Origin: Levilactobacillus huananensis
GTDB lineage: Bacteria; Bacillota; Bacilli; Lactobacillales; Lactobacillaceae
NCBI RefSeq assembly: GCF_003946145.1
Contig: NZ_RHOC01000004.1
Span: 124,001 to 188,000, forward strand
Direction of reading: 5' to 3'
DNA: 64,000 bases
A program made the position numbers and the translations under genes. Positions 36,201 to 44,320 of the stretch are shown one piece after another; positions within the stretch are counted from its first letter, which is position 1; each line of letters begins with the position of its first letter. The notes beneath the pieces were generated by a model. The model was not told the origin of the DNA. It saw only the letters and a program-made list of their open reading frames with translations, and made no database searches.

Positions 36201-36732
36201 GTTCCTTAATCGTGGCATTGATCTTATCCTGATAGGCCGCAATCAGGGCTTGGGTCTTAGAGGCCGAGTCCGTGAACTCACTGGCATTCTTTTGGTAGTC
36301 ATCTAAAGCTGCTTGCAAGGTTGTTTGCCAATCAGTCTGTGCTGTTAAATCCGACTGATTCAACAGAGCCTGTAATTTTGCCAGGCTATCGTTGACGGTT
36401 GCAGCCTGATCGTTAGTCGTGTCGACCTGCGTCTGGGCATCATCGTAGGTCGCATCCAGGGTCGCATCAACCGGCGTTGTGGTCTGGGTGACCGGTTCAT
36501 CGGTGACAACTTCTTCTGCTTTAACTGTCCGTTCCTGGGTAGCCGCAATCGCCGCATCCCCTGGCAACTCTTCTCGTGGATCCCCATTAGTGGCCGCCGA
36601 CGCGGTGAGGGGTGGCCCCATACTTAATCCGGCCATGAGACCCACCAGTGCAATCGATCCCACAACCCAGCTTTTTCCAACCTTATACATTTTAAGGTGT
36701 TCCTTGGTGATTCGATTTCGATTGAAATACAT
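33226..36732 (-). CDS. Large sortase-anchored surface protein with KxYKxGKxW signal and LPQTDE
   Basis: 1168 residues from the ATG at 36732 (AGGAGG upstream); the longer open frame to 36831 runs into the promoter. The N-terminus carries a KxYKxGKxW motif (KMYKVGKSW, residues 14-22) before the hydrophobic signal. The next ~650 residues are Ala/Gln/Leu/Thr-rich and helical, with recurring YQ/AYNQ-type units, probably a long coiled-coil stalk. A globular middle (around YQFFGKDLAYFVGRGAGVTG) follows, then a Pro/Thr/Asp-rich wall-spanning part, LPQTDE, a hydrophobic segment and KLRQKE. It should be covalently wall-anchored. An adhesin role is likely but the binding domain is not one I recognise. 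Confidence 0.87.
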   Translation of the reverse strand: MYFNRNRITKEHLKMYKVGKSWVVGSIALVGLMAGLSMGPPLTASAATNGDPREELPGDAAIAATQERTVKAEEVVTDEPVTQTTTPVDATLDATYDDAQTQVDTTNDQAATVNDSLAKLQALLNQSDLTAQTDWQTTLQAALDDYQKNASEFTDSASKTQALIAAYQDKINATIKEQPNAVKEVTDTETTGTKLADYQKLTADFQQSVTTQVQVVQTNLANYAVSEQVNQVSAELTTAADALNVGLDSPTLSSAALATLKVTYDQAVAAYNAVVVAYNDKTGGKLAVINSDQLPDMTQLLADRQVQEAYDAAVEKYQLVQNESNAYNGAIKVWQDAVAAYNQALAGLTMPARVEGNGLLAAQEAVAAAVNRIAELQVAYSAVMSDPNNQAIVSAYQDAETNYPTEFGTYTTAQMNVDLELTRLTNAQQGLADAQSAGRPTTYFEGQVATYTASLAKAQETLSAAEQVVTAITAPLKQAYDKLVQNKRAVTQPFTQALIDLQDKLTAWQSAYRDYGAAVAAATATDQTFPDFEQLTTDVQDAQANVKATLAVLTTSQAAYQATLRTYQTALAASGRETKATDGELPDLATLQTDLNTEFTENSTIMDATPALLAVIKAEFQLQQRIVQVNQIVMTINADQAMLNALYTTSYQGDMWTTLAHSFQAIGDDLVAKAADYQLAIAGDDTNTTMSYSDLVTNLEKAQTDYGIGEVTYTYPEVVDMMIQQTSFSSNFTTFETSYREFLTYLETQAPDEEINATAVESMENGANLSTNGVPTSLENGGVEGGTTINIYQFFGKDLAYFVGRGAGVTGADLSGDKVGTSETVTIDDQAKIAATSESGTPYYRVSPAKVTELTDLLTGMITPNFEKDGVTYHLTGVEVPGTGTGLNAEGLKVKTLGDIYTFTTLDPVSELMAMFSGVSRNSTFNHVFAFFYTASPQPGVTDHTALSSESTLPTLKTFTAETLASSGAWETGELTADAEVPTSPAPHEVTDGIGTVTGHYPGGKTVETGFATLTAKQAPTITLTHIQETPTGNPGTTDPKRPGEGDQTPGIDPGDKPTNPGDLPTDTATPVEPKTSGKTPDQSRQQTKNSAIVNRDAKGTADRQARQAGAHDQVTAGLTDLTTTRDNGQSATTLPQTDEQAHGIFALIGSLLLALSGLSLIKLRQKE

Positions 36733-37448
36733 GGCGATTCCTCCTAAACGTCTTGTGATTAAGTGACGGTCAAATTCGCATTGTGAAATAATGATCAAGA
36801 CAAGTATAACAAGGTTAAAACTGTTTATCAACCTTATTGATCACCTCTCAATACTTAACTAAACATTATCACCCTAAGTGGTTACTATCTTCTTAAATAA
36901 GGAACAAAATCCCTTCTTTTCTTCGTCCTAGAGTGGCCAAATCAAGACAATTATCCAGCAAGGCTGAATAATTTTAATCATCGGCACTAGTGGATTCGGA
37001 GCGGTCTTAAGAACCAATTAGTCGTTCAAAAGTTGTCGTTGCTGTTTTCATGTGAGAATAGTTTTGAATAACTTTCATTTTCTGCCAGATTTACCAAATA
37101 TTTCAGCTTTAACGCTATCTGGCTTCACCATCACGCTATGAAAATAGCCACAAATTCCGCAAAACGTGAAATTGGTTTGACATTTCTTTTCACGCACCGT
37201 CAAGCACTGCTTATGGCCACCTGTTTTCCGACGCACCCCTTACAATGGCCCAACTACTCCACTATAATCGGCCATACATGGCCGTTACTCGATTGGTCGT
37301 TGTTCACCTATGCCCGGCATGGGTACCAGTGTCCCCGTCTTTTCACACCCATTTAAGACAGGCCGTGCCTATCACTTTAAAAGGAAATACGCTACACTAG
37401 AAACAATTGCTTTTTCTCAGACCACATTCAAGAAAGGAATTCATCCGC
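36733..37448. other. Long divergent intergenic region
   Basis: About 700 bases without a supported gene. It contains the minus-strand promoter at 36803-36831 and, near its right end, a ribosome site AAAGGA for the gene at 37449. Open stretches around 37138-37540 lack ribosome sites and have random-looking translations. Confidence 0.45.
36803..36831 (-). promoter_or_regulatory. Promoter of the large surface protein gene
   Basis: Minus-strand TTGATA and TATACT with a 17-base spacer. The transcript start near 36796 leaves about 64 bases before the ATG. Confidence 0.6.
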
Positions 37449-39167
37449 ATGTTGTTAGTTGCCTTCTTCTGTACCCTGTCGGCCTTTATCATGGCGATCA
37501 TGGGTATTGTTCAGCGTCGTCAACACCTCCGCCTCCTAGCTAGCGTCTACATCGCCTACTACCTGATCGCTCTGGTCGCCGTATTTATCGTTCTACCAAG
37601 TAAAGCCCTCTTTAGTCTGATCATCTTAAATGTCATCAGCGGTATCTGCTACCTGCCATTTCTGGCCTTCAGTAGTCCTGACGTCGTCATTGAAACCGGC
37701 GAGAACCGGCCACGTGTCCGGAGCCGAAATCGTGGCTTGAACGTCGCAGCCGGCATCTTAGGACTACTCTTTCTAACTAGTCTCTTCGGGGCCGCGCAAA
37801 CCAAGTTCGGCGTCAAGCCCGTCTATAATTCCCTCAAAATTAAAACGATGAAAACCGCCCCGCTCCTGGATAAGGATGCCACTCCTATCGCGATTGCCCC
37901 CAAGACCGTGCGGAACAAGATGAATAAGGCCATGAGTGCCGTCCCCAATACCTCCTACTACAAGTTAGGCGCGCTTCAAACCCAGGTGGTCAAGGGCAAG
38001 ACCGTCTACATCGCCCCCGTCGAATTCGACGGCTTCTGGCGTTGGCAACGGGCGAAGAAAAGTCCTGGCTACTTCATAATCGATGCAACGAACGTCAATG
38101 CCGAACCCAAATTCGTCAAACAACCGATGACCTACACGCCGAGTGCCTATCTTTTCGATGACGCACAACGCGTGATCTATAACCGTTTCCCGAGCTGGGT
38201 TCAGGAGGGGCAACCCCAACTGGAAATCAAGGATAACGGGGAACCCTACTTCATTCAAACGGTCTACAAGGCGCGTGGGGTCTCTAGTCGTATCAACTAC
38301 AAGAGCCTGCACGTTGCGGTCTTAAACGCCAAGACCGGCGAGACCAAGCTTTACTCAGCCGCCGGTGCACCGAAATTTATCAACGAGTCCATTGCCTCTT
38401 CAACCGCAGCCGAAATGAATGAAATCTTCGGCTGGTACAGTAACGGTTTCTTTAACGCCCATTTCAACAAGACCGGCGTCAAAGACCCGAACAGCAATGG
38501 AACCGAAGACGGCGTCACGCCAGTCGTCGACAAGCATGGTAACATCTCCTACTTTAACGACTTCACCTCACCCAAGACCGGGGCTGACTCGACCATGGGT
38601 TACTCCATGATCAACGCTCGAACTGGGACTCTAACCTACTACACCGGTAAAAACATCGGGGTCATGGATAGCGATGGCGCCAAGAAAATTGCCGAGAAGG
38701 AATACGTTGCCCAGAAGTGGTCGGCCACGATGCCCATCATGTACAACATTGATGGCACCCCAACTTGGGTCGTCTCCCTCTTAGATTCCACCGGGGCCTT
38801 CCGAAGCTACGCCTACATTAAGGCGGCCGATCAGAGTGTGAAGGCTTACGCCACCACGGCTACCCAAGCTCTGGACCAATATCGCGTCCAGCTCGCCTCT
38901 GCCGGATCGACGGCCAGCTCAACGACAACCTCCAAGACCCTTAAAACCAGTGGCACTGTCGAACGGGTCGTCGTCATCCCCAATGGTGACACCCAAAATG
39001 TACTCTTCGCCTTGAAGGGGCAGGACACCCTCTGGACCATCGGTACCGCTGATTACCCTAAGGCTGTCCTGATGACCGCTGGTGATCGGGTAAAACTCAC
39101 CGGTCGCGTCAACGAAGGTGCCAAGACCGGGACTGTTGAGGATTATGTCAACCGGACGTTTAACTAA
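37449..39167 (+). CDS. Membrane-anchored extracytoplasmic protein of unknown function
   Basis: About 572 residues. The ATG at 37449 has AAAGGA upstream; an in-frame extension to 37407 is unsupported. Three N-terminal hydrophobic segments (residues ~2-20, 30-48 and 50-68) and a fourth after a basic loop (NVAAGILGLLFLTSLFGAA) precede a ~460-residue soluble part, probably outside the cell. That part has duplicated-looking beta units (YFIIDATNVNAEPKF, HVAVLNAKTGETKLYSA, YSMINARTGTLTYYTG) and ends in an OB-like module (SGTVERVVVIPNGDTQNVLFAL...GDRVKLTGRV). I do not recognise the family. It stands alone, with a perfect terminator. Confidence 0.75.
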   Translation: MLLVAFFCTLSAFIMAIMGIVQRRQHLRLLASVYIAYYLIALVAVFIVLPSKALFSLIILNVISGICYLPFLAFSSPDVVIETGENRPRVRSRNRGLNVAAGILGLLFLTSLFGAAQTKFGVKPVYNSLKIKTMKTAPLLDKDATPIAIAPKTVRNKMNKAMSAVPNTSYYKLGALQTQVVKGKTVYIAPVEFDGFWRWQRAKKSPGYFIIDATNVNAEPKFVKQPMTYTPSAYLFDDAQRVIYNRFPSWVQEGQPQLEIKDNGEPYFIQTVYKARGVSSRINYKSLHVAVLNAKTGETKLYSAAGAPKFINESIASSTAAEMNEIFGWYSNGFFNAHFNKTGVKDPNSNGTEDGVTPVVDKHGNISYFNDFTSPKTGADSTMGYSMINARTGTLTYYTGKNIGVMDSDGAKKIAEKEYVAQKWSATMPIMYNIDGTPTWVVSLLDSTGAFRSYAYIKAADQSVKAYATTATQALDQYRVQLASAGSTASSTTTSKTLKTSGTVERVVVIPNGDTQNVLFALKGQDTLWTIGTADYPKAVLMTAGDRVKLTGRVNEGAKTGTVEDYVNRTFN

Positions 39168-39194
39168 CACTCACCGACACAATGAAACAAGTCA

Positions 39195-39235
39195 CATTCA
39201 AAAGGCCTGAGACAAAGTCTCAGGCCTTTTGAATG
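39195..39235. terminator. Perfect 19-bp bidirectional terminator
   Basis: CATTCAAAAGGCCTGAGAC and its exact complement flank AAA. It separates the convergent membrane-protein gene and the aldo/keto reductase operon. Confidence 0.85.
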
Positions 39236-39316
39236 CTCCGAACGTCCGACTAAGGGCAGTCAATAACGTCCTTTGTCACACTATCTCCTATTCTGTACGA
39301 AAAAACTTCACCGTAA

Positions 39317-40324
39317 TTACCGGGTGAAGCTCATCTCATCCGCGGCCAAGGGTCCCACTAATTCATGTGGCAAATAAGGTGCTTCCAAATAAGCGATGTC
39401 TTCGGCCGATAGCTTCAGGTTCAAAGCCTTCACGGCACCTTGCAGGTGGCTAGATTTAGTGGCACCGATGATTGGCGCCGTCACAGTTGGCTTTTGTAAG
39501 AGCCAAGCCAAGGCCACCTGAACCCGCTCGACACCATATTTTTTAGCGATCTCGCCGACTCGCGCAATGATCGGCATGTCTAAGTCCTTGCTGTCATTGT
39601 ACTTTTCACGAGCCACCTTATCCGTAGCATAGCGCTTCGTTTCACCGGCCCAATCACGGGTCAACCGTCCCGAAGCCAAGGGACTGTATGGCGTCACAGC
39701 GATTCCTTGATCAGCACACAGGGGTAGCATCTCCCGTTCCTCCTCACGATAGAGTAGGTTCAGGTGATTTTGCATCGAAACAAATTTGGTCCAACCATGT
39801 TGTTCAGCAACGGCTTGGGCCTTCTCAAATTGCCAGGCAAACATGGCAGAGGCCCCAATGTAACGCGCCTTACCCGACTTGACGACATCATTTAAGGCTT
39901 CCATGGTTTCTTCAATCGGTGTGGTGTAATCCCACCGGTGAATGATATAAAGGTCGACGTAGTCCGTTTGAAGGCGTTCCAGACTCTGATCAATTTGTGA
40001 AAGAATCGCCTTCCGCGAAAGTCCTGCTAAGTTGGGGCCCTCCGTTGGCGTGAAGAAGACCTTCGTGGCCAAAACAATCTTGTCTCGGTCGGCCAATTTG
40101 TTCAGAGCGTGACCAACGAACCGTTCGCTGTCCCCGTGAGAGTAGATGTTGGCCGTATCGAAAAAGTTAATCCCGAGGTCCAAGGCTTCCTTGATAACCG
40201 CCTCACTCGGCTCCTCACCAATCACCCAGGGAAACATCCCCGTAGACGCATTACCGAAACCCATCGTTCCTAAACACAATCGGGAAACGTCGAGACCGGT
40301 ATGACCTAATTTCGTATATTTCAT
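39317..40324 (-). CDS. Aldo/keto reductase
   Basis: NAD(P)H-dependent carbonyl reductase with a TIM-barrel fold, 335 residues. Catalytic residues: Asp and Tyr in FFDTANIYSHGDSE, Lys in LATKVFF and His in YIIHRWD. The C-terminal cofactor segment APIIGATKSSHL is typical of YhdN/IolS-like enzymes. It is third in a tight operon (acetyltransferase, ABM protein, this gene; 13 bases between stop and start). The substrate is unknown; the neighbourhood suggests aldehydes or quinones. Confidence 0.92.
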   Translation of the reverse strand: MKYTKLGHTGLDVSRLCLGTMGFGNASTGMFPWVIGEEPSEAVIKEALDLGINFFDTANIYSHGDSERFVGHALNKLADRDKIVLATKVFFTPTEGPNLAGLSRKAILSQIDQSLERLQTDYVDLYIIHRWDYTTPIEETMEALNDVVKSGKARYIGASAMFAWQFEKAQAVAEQHGWTKFVSMQNHLNLLYREEEREMLPLCADQGIAVTPYSPLASGRLTRDWAGETKRYATDKVAREKYNDSKDLDMPIIARVGEIAKKYGVERVQVALAWLLQKPTVTAPIIGATKSSHLQGAVKALNLKLSAEDIAYLEAPYLPHELVGPLAADEMSFTR

Positions 40325-40337
40325 TTTTGGGCTTCCT

Positions 40338-41000
40338 TTACTGAATTTTGTTAATCACGGTTAACCCACCCTGATTAACCAGAGTATCGCCTGTCAGGAC
40401 CGTCGCATCAGCTGTCGTGATCAACAACCGAGATTCGGTTTGATAAATCTGAAAAGCGGGGGTCTGGCAATGGGCCTTAAAAGCCGCCAGATCTTGAAAG
40501 ACTTCAAAAATCACCCAGCGCGTCGGATCGTCGACAGCCTGTCCCACCAACGCGACCAACAGACCAACTTCGGCGGCCATCGCTGGTCGTATGCTAGCCG
40601 TCACCAGCGTCTGATACGCCGCTGCTCGATCGACCGGAATCGTCAACTCGGTTAGTTGGCTGAACTGTGATGCATCGCCTCTTAAGGGGGTAGGTTTTTC
40701 CAACAAGAGTCGTGGGGTCAGCTGGCTAACTTCTTGACGTGTCACGGCACGCTTAGCGACCTCGCGAAAGGCCGCAAACTGTGGCGAGTGCGCGTGTTGA
40801 TCGTAGCTAGCCGTGTCACGGTAGATCTCAATGACGCGATTGTCCAAGCCAGCTGGATCCACATGACTCGTATACATCGCCAGCGTCCCCGGTTCATTTT
40901 CAATTGAGGTCAAGAGGTTCCGTTCGCCAACCTTGGCAAAAGCTTCCCGTTCCTTAGCCGTAATCTTTAAGTTAAACAAGCGAAATAACGGTGTGTTCAT
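40338..41000 (-). CDS. Two-domain antibiotic-biosynthesis-monooxygenase (ABM) family protein
   Basis: 220 residues with two ABM-like ferredoxin folds in tandem. The first (~1-95) has EPGTLAMYTSH and VIEIYRDTASYDQHAHSPQF, the second (~115-205) WVIFEVFQDLAAFKAHCQTPAF. These EIY/H-S-P patterns are the YgiN-like quinol monooxygenase signature. The stretch PRLLLEKPTPLRG links them. Single-domain relatives work as dimers, so this looks like a fused dimer. A role with quinols or other reactive aromatics is inferred. It starts 3 bases after the acetyltransferase stop. Confidence 0.82.
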   Translation of the reverse strand: MNTPLFRLFNLKITAKEREAFAKVGERNLLTSIENEPGTLAMYTSHVDPAGLDNRVIEIYRDTASYDQHAHSPQFAAFREVAKRAVTRQEVSQLTPRLLLEKPTPLRGDASQFSQLTELTIPVDRAAAYQTLVTASIRPAMAAEVGLLVALVGQAVDDPTRWVIFEVFQDLAAFKAHCQTPAFQIYQTESRLLITTADATVLTGDTLVNQGGLTVINKIQ

Positions 41001-41003
41001 ACA

Positions 41004-41600
41004 TTAGTCTCCTTTAGGCGTCGTCAAGGGTGCCAGCGGTTTGAGAACCCGTGCGGGAACCCCGGCAACGACCGTGTTGTCTGGCACATCCTTGGTGACG
41101 ACCGCCCCGGCGCCTACCACGACGTTATTCCCGATGTGGATCCCGCCGATCACGGTCACGTTACCGCCGATCCAGACGTCATCACCAACAGTAATTGGCT
41201 TGGTCATGGTAACCAGGTAACGCGTCCCATCTGGCCGTATCCCAAAACGTTGTGTGGCATCTAACGAATGCGCCCCACAGTAGAACTTCACATCGGGGGC
41301 AACGATGACCCGATTGCCTAAACTGATCCGATTGGAATCCTGAAACGTACAGTTCCCATTAATAAAGACATCGTCGCCCACCGAAATGTGTACGCCATAG
41401 ACGGCACTGATTTGACCATTGATGACGAGACGGTCGCCAGCCTGTCCGAAGAAATCCTGCATGGCTGCCGCGCGTTGGCCAGTATCCTGACTCGTGTTGA
41501 TCACTCGCAGCAGAGCCTTGCCTCGTGCAATCAACTGCTGAAGTTCTGGATCACGATAATCGTAATCCTTACCCGCTGATAACTTTTCATGTTCAGTCAT
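41004..41600 (-). CDS. Hexapeptide sugar O-acetyltransferase (Maa/LacA-like)
   Basis: Acetyl-CoA-dependent acetyltransferase with left-handed beta-helix, 198 residues. Repeats [LIV]GxxxxI are clear in ITVGDDVWIGGNVTVIGGIHIGNNVVVGAGAVV, and the catalytic His sits in CGAHSLD. The N-terminal Maa-type domain (YDYRDPELQQLIARGKALL) is present. ATG 41600 and GTG 41603 are both possible starts; no strong ribosome site separates them. It is the first gene of the three-gene operon with the ABM and AKR genes. Typical substrates are maltose or galactosides; the real one is unknown. Confidence 0.87.
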   Translation of the reverse strand: MTEHEKLSAGKDYDYRDPELQQLIARGKALLRVINTSQDTGQRAAAMQDFFGQAGDRLVINGQISAVYGVHISVGDDVFINGNCTFQDSNRISLGNRVIVAPDVKFYCGAHSLDATQRFGIRPDGTRYLVTMTKPITVGDDVWIGGNVTVIGGIHIGNNVVVGAGAVVTKDVPDNTVVAGVPARVLKPLAPLTTPKGD

Positions 41601-41745
41601 CACTCTTATCTGCCCCTAACCATTTAAAAATAAATGAAGTCAGTCCTCATGAATGCTTTAAAAGTGCGCAGCTGTAGTTAAAGGCCAACGCCTTTTGTGG
41701 AAATTTATCAATCTAAACCGCAGGGTGGCATGCCCCACCGGACAA

Positions 41746-42660
41746 CTAGTCGGTCGTCATTAATCGCCGCCAGTTGCCGCTGAAGATCCGTTGCTTCTCC
41801 GTTTCTGAAACCCGCATGTCGGCCACCGCTTGTTCGACCACCGCGGTCGGCCCCACGGGTGGAATACCGAATGGCGAATCCGTCCCAAACAACACGTGAT
41901 CGTTGCCGAAAAAATCAGCGGCCAGATCCAGCGCCCGGGGATTCCCCAGAATTGCGGTATCGACATAGAAACGGTGAAAATCTTCATAGTTCTCAGCCGA
42001 CTGAATATATTTAATCCGCTGGCCAAACATCGGGACCATCGCCCCGGCGTGATGGACGATAACCTTTAGGTCCGGGTACTTGCGGAAGTACTTCGCGGCG
42101 ACAATGCTATTCATGGCTTGGGTCAATTCGTACTCCCAACTGAAGGTTAGCTCGTTATCCGTCTTGTGCGTATCGAAGACCGGATGAAGCCAAATGGGTG
42201 CCCCGATCGCCGCTAATCTTGCGAAGATCGGTTCATACTCTGGCGCCGTAATCGGTTGACCCAAAGCCTGCGTGAAGAGCTGAACGCCCACCAGCGCATC
42301 GCTCCCGGCAACCTGATCGTCAATAATGGCGAGGGCTTCTGGGATGTTGTTCATTGGCACCATCGCCACGCCAGCCGGGAAGATATCCCGGTTGGTTCGC
42401 ACCATGTCGGCAATCTCAGCGTTAGCGGCGCGACAAAGCTCAGCCGCCTGCTTGGGGGCCATGACATCCTCGGGATTCAAATTAACCGCGGAAATCACTT
42501 GTTGGTGATCAGCGGGTAACGACGCACGATGTGTCGCCAGATCGGTTAGGAGCGTATTTTTCATGTAGGGAAACTGGTCTAAAATGGTGGGAACATCCAC
42601 CTGCATTCGCGCCAAAAACTGGGGTGGTAAGACGTGCGCAAAGACATCAATAACTGTCAT
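41746..42660 (-). CDS. Amidohydrolase (ACMSD/gamma-resorcylate-decarboxylase-like) with changed first His
   Basis: TIM-barrel metal enzyme, 304 residues, of the amidohydrolase_2 group. Zinc-site residues that can be seen: IWLHP (His), VIVHHAG (His) and LFGTDSPFG (Asp). The N-terminal HxH motif, usually in IDxHxH, reads VIDVFAHVLPP, so the first His is Phe and only the second His remains. The enzyme may be a decarboxylase or hydrolase of aromatic or carboxylic substrates; the specific reaction cannot be deduced. It starts 11 bases after the SDR-like gene, so the two are cotranscribed. Confidence 0.82.
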   Translation of the reverse strand: MTVIDVFAHVLPPQFLARMQVDVPTILDQFPYMKNTLLTDLATHRASLPADHQQVISAVNLNPEDVMAPKQAAELCRAANAEIADMVRTNRDIFPAGVAMVPMNNIPEALAIIDDQVAGSDALVGVQLFTQALGQPITAPEYEPIFARLAAIGAPIWLHPVFDTHKTDNELTFSWEYELTQAMNSIVAAKYFRKYPDLKVIVHHAGAMVPMFGQRIKYIQSAENYEDFHRFYVDTAILGNPRALDLAADFFGNDHVLFGTDSPFGIPPVGPTAVVEQAVADMRVSETEKQRIFSGNWRRLMTTD

Positions 42661-42671
42661 CGGCGTGCCTC

Positions 42672-43313
42672 CTAGTACCAGCTCGGCTTGTCGCCATCAG
42701 TTCCTGCCTTATCCAAGCCAACGCTAGCATTAGCATACAGACTAGGATCGGCAATAACCTTGAAGGCAAAGTCAGCCACACTCTGACGGGAGACCTCGGT
42801 TCCCTTGAACCCATCGGCCATGGTCGTCACTTCATAGTCAACTTCATCCTTATCAGTCAACCAAGCCGGCCGAATCTCAGTAAAGATCACGCCAGACTTT
42901 TCCACGATCTCTGCCGTCTCACGGAATCCCGGCAAGTAGGCCCCAATCATCTTTTCATTCCATTCTCCGAACTTACCAGGAACTTCGTGGTGTGCCCCCA
43001 GTGAACTGATATAGATCAGCCGTTTTGTCTTCGTCTGCGTCATGGCGTCCAACACACTCTGCGTTTGAGTCGCTAAATCTTGTCCTCCTAAGTTGGAGTA
43101 AACAACATCAACACCCGCCATTGCCTTCGCAACAGCTGCCGTATCATAAACATCCCCGTCAACCAGCGCGACACGGTCATTAGCCGCATACTGGTTCAAG
43201 CGATCAGCGTTCCGTAAAAATAGCGTTAAGGTCGCCGTGGTTTCATGCAATAGGCGCTCCGTTAAAATCCGGGCCATAGCCCCGTTGGCACCAATAATCA
43301 TCACTTTAGTCAT
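42672..43313 (-). CDS. NAD(P)-binding SDR-like oxidoreductase
   Basis: 213 residues of the atypical SDR/NAD(P)H-binding family (NmrA-like). The nucleotide motif is VMIIGANGAMARIL at the N-terminus, and RLIYISSLGAHHEVPGKFGEWN marks the central strand and the substrate region. GGAGG lies upstream of the ATG. It precedes the amidohydrolase gene in one operon and lies downstream of merR. A role in reduction of an unknown small molecule is inferred. Confidence 0.85.
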   Translation of the reverse strand: MTKVMIIGANGAMARILTERLLHETTATLTLFLRNADRLNQYAANDRVALVDGDVYDTAAVAKAMAGVDVVYSNLGGQDLATQTQSVLDAMTQTKTKRLIYISSLGAHHEVPGKFGEWNEKMIGAYLPGFRETAEIVEKSGVIFTEIRPAWLTDKDEVDYEVTTMADGFKGTEVSRQSVADFAFKVIADPSLYANASVGLDKAGTDGDKPSWY

Positions 43314-43453
43314 TTGAAAATCCTCCTATTGTTCGCAAATATTAGTTAGTCCCTTACTGGCGACGACTTATAAACATTATGATACGCTACTTAACCCATG
43401 AGGAGTGCTCAGAAACCTTTAACCCTCAACCGTTTAAAAGGGCCACGGTTCCA

Positions 43454-43807
43454 CTAGCAGGCTGCACTGGTTTGCAGCACCTGAGTTGGCAGCTCGGTAA
43501 TCCTCAGCTCAAGTCGTTCCAAAGATGTCTGTAAGTGGTCAATTTGAGCGCGTAACGCTGTGGCCTGAGCTATCAAGATTTCCCGCTGTTCTCCCATCGA
43601 TTCGGCCATTTGGAGCTGTTTAATCTCCTCAATCGTGACGCCACAGTCGCGCAAATCCAGGATCCCCTTGATTTGCGCAATATCGGTGTCGCTATAGTCT
43701 CGCATCCCACTAACTCGAGCGATCGGTGTCATAATCCCGATCTGCTCATAATAGCGGAGCGTCCACGCACTGGTTCGTAACTGCTTAGCGGCTTCATTGA
43801 TTTTCAT
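43454..43807 (-). CDS. MerR family transcriptional regulator
   Basis: 117 residues from ATG 43807, preceded by GAGAGGA; an upstream ATG at 43822 gives a longer but less likely form. The N-terminal winged helix contains INEAAKQLRTSAWTLRYYEQIGIM and MRDYSDTDIAQIKGI, followed by a helical dimerisation coil. The tail LQTSAAC has a single Cys, not a CXXC metal site, so it is not a clear metal sensor. It lies 18 bases after DUF2255 and just upstream of the SDR/amidohydrolase operon, which it probably controls. Confidence 0.9.
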   Translation of the reverse strand: MKINEAAKQLRTSAWTLRYYEQIGIMTPIARVSGMRDYSDTDIAQIKGILDLRDCGVTIEEIKQLQMAESMGEQREILIAQATALRAQIDHLQTSLERLELRITELPTQVLQTSAAC

Positions 43808-43825
43808 GGGCATTCCTCTCACTTT

Positions 43826-44203
43826 CTAGGCTGGCAAAATTTCTACGGTAGCTGACTGAGGACCCGCCGTTAACATTGGTTGAACGTAGGCACTGTCCTG
43901 ATATTTCTGGCGATAAGCGGCATCAATCCGTGCGGTTAGATCAGCGTCGCTTGTGCTGGGACTAAAGCCTACCTGAAAGGTCTGACCATCCAAGTAGATT
44001 CGTCCCGCCCGCTGGCTCATCGCGGCTTGATACCACGAGGAACGCTGCCCGTTCCAAGCCCGCACATACAGGTGCTCACCCACGACCACAGACCAGATCC
44101 AAGTTGGCGTTCCATAGGTCTGGCCATCGCTATAAAATGGTGAAATCTGTAGGTCGTCAGCGTTGGCAAAGGCGCGTAGCCGTTGCACGGTCCATTTTTT
44201 CAT
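43826..44203 (-). CDS. DUF2255 family protein
   Basis: 125 residues, soluble, with the family stretches TPTWIWSVVVGEHLYVRAWNGQRSSWYQAAM and DLTARIDAAYRQKY. The family appears as a small beta-rich protein often beside oxidoreductases; its biochemical role is unknown. GAGGG precedes the ATG. It is the first gene of a minus-strand unit with merR and is divergent from the LysR gene, with which it shares ~115 bases of regulatory DNA. Confidence 0.78.
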   Translation of the reverse strand: MKKWTVQRLRAFANADDLQISPFYSDGQTYGTPTWIWSVVVGEHLYVRAWNGQRSSWYQAAMSQRAGRIYLDGQTFQVGFSPSTSDADLTARIDAAYRQKYQDSAYVQPMLTAGPQSATVEILPA

Positions 44204-44320
44204 CCACCCTCGTTCCTTTCTGTGCTGTGTACAAGTCCTATCTTATGAGTTGACTTTCAATATGTCGAATGCTTAGATCAAATTAGGTGCTATACAGATT
44301 AGTTATAGGAGATGACAACG

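Noticed and set aside
37138-37543. Two open frames before the membrane protein at 37449
   Set aside because: No ribosome sites and random-looking, Cys/His/Pro-rich translations.
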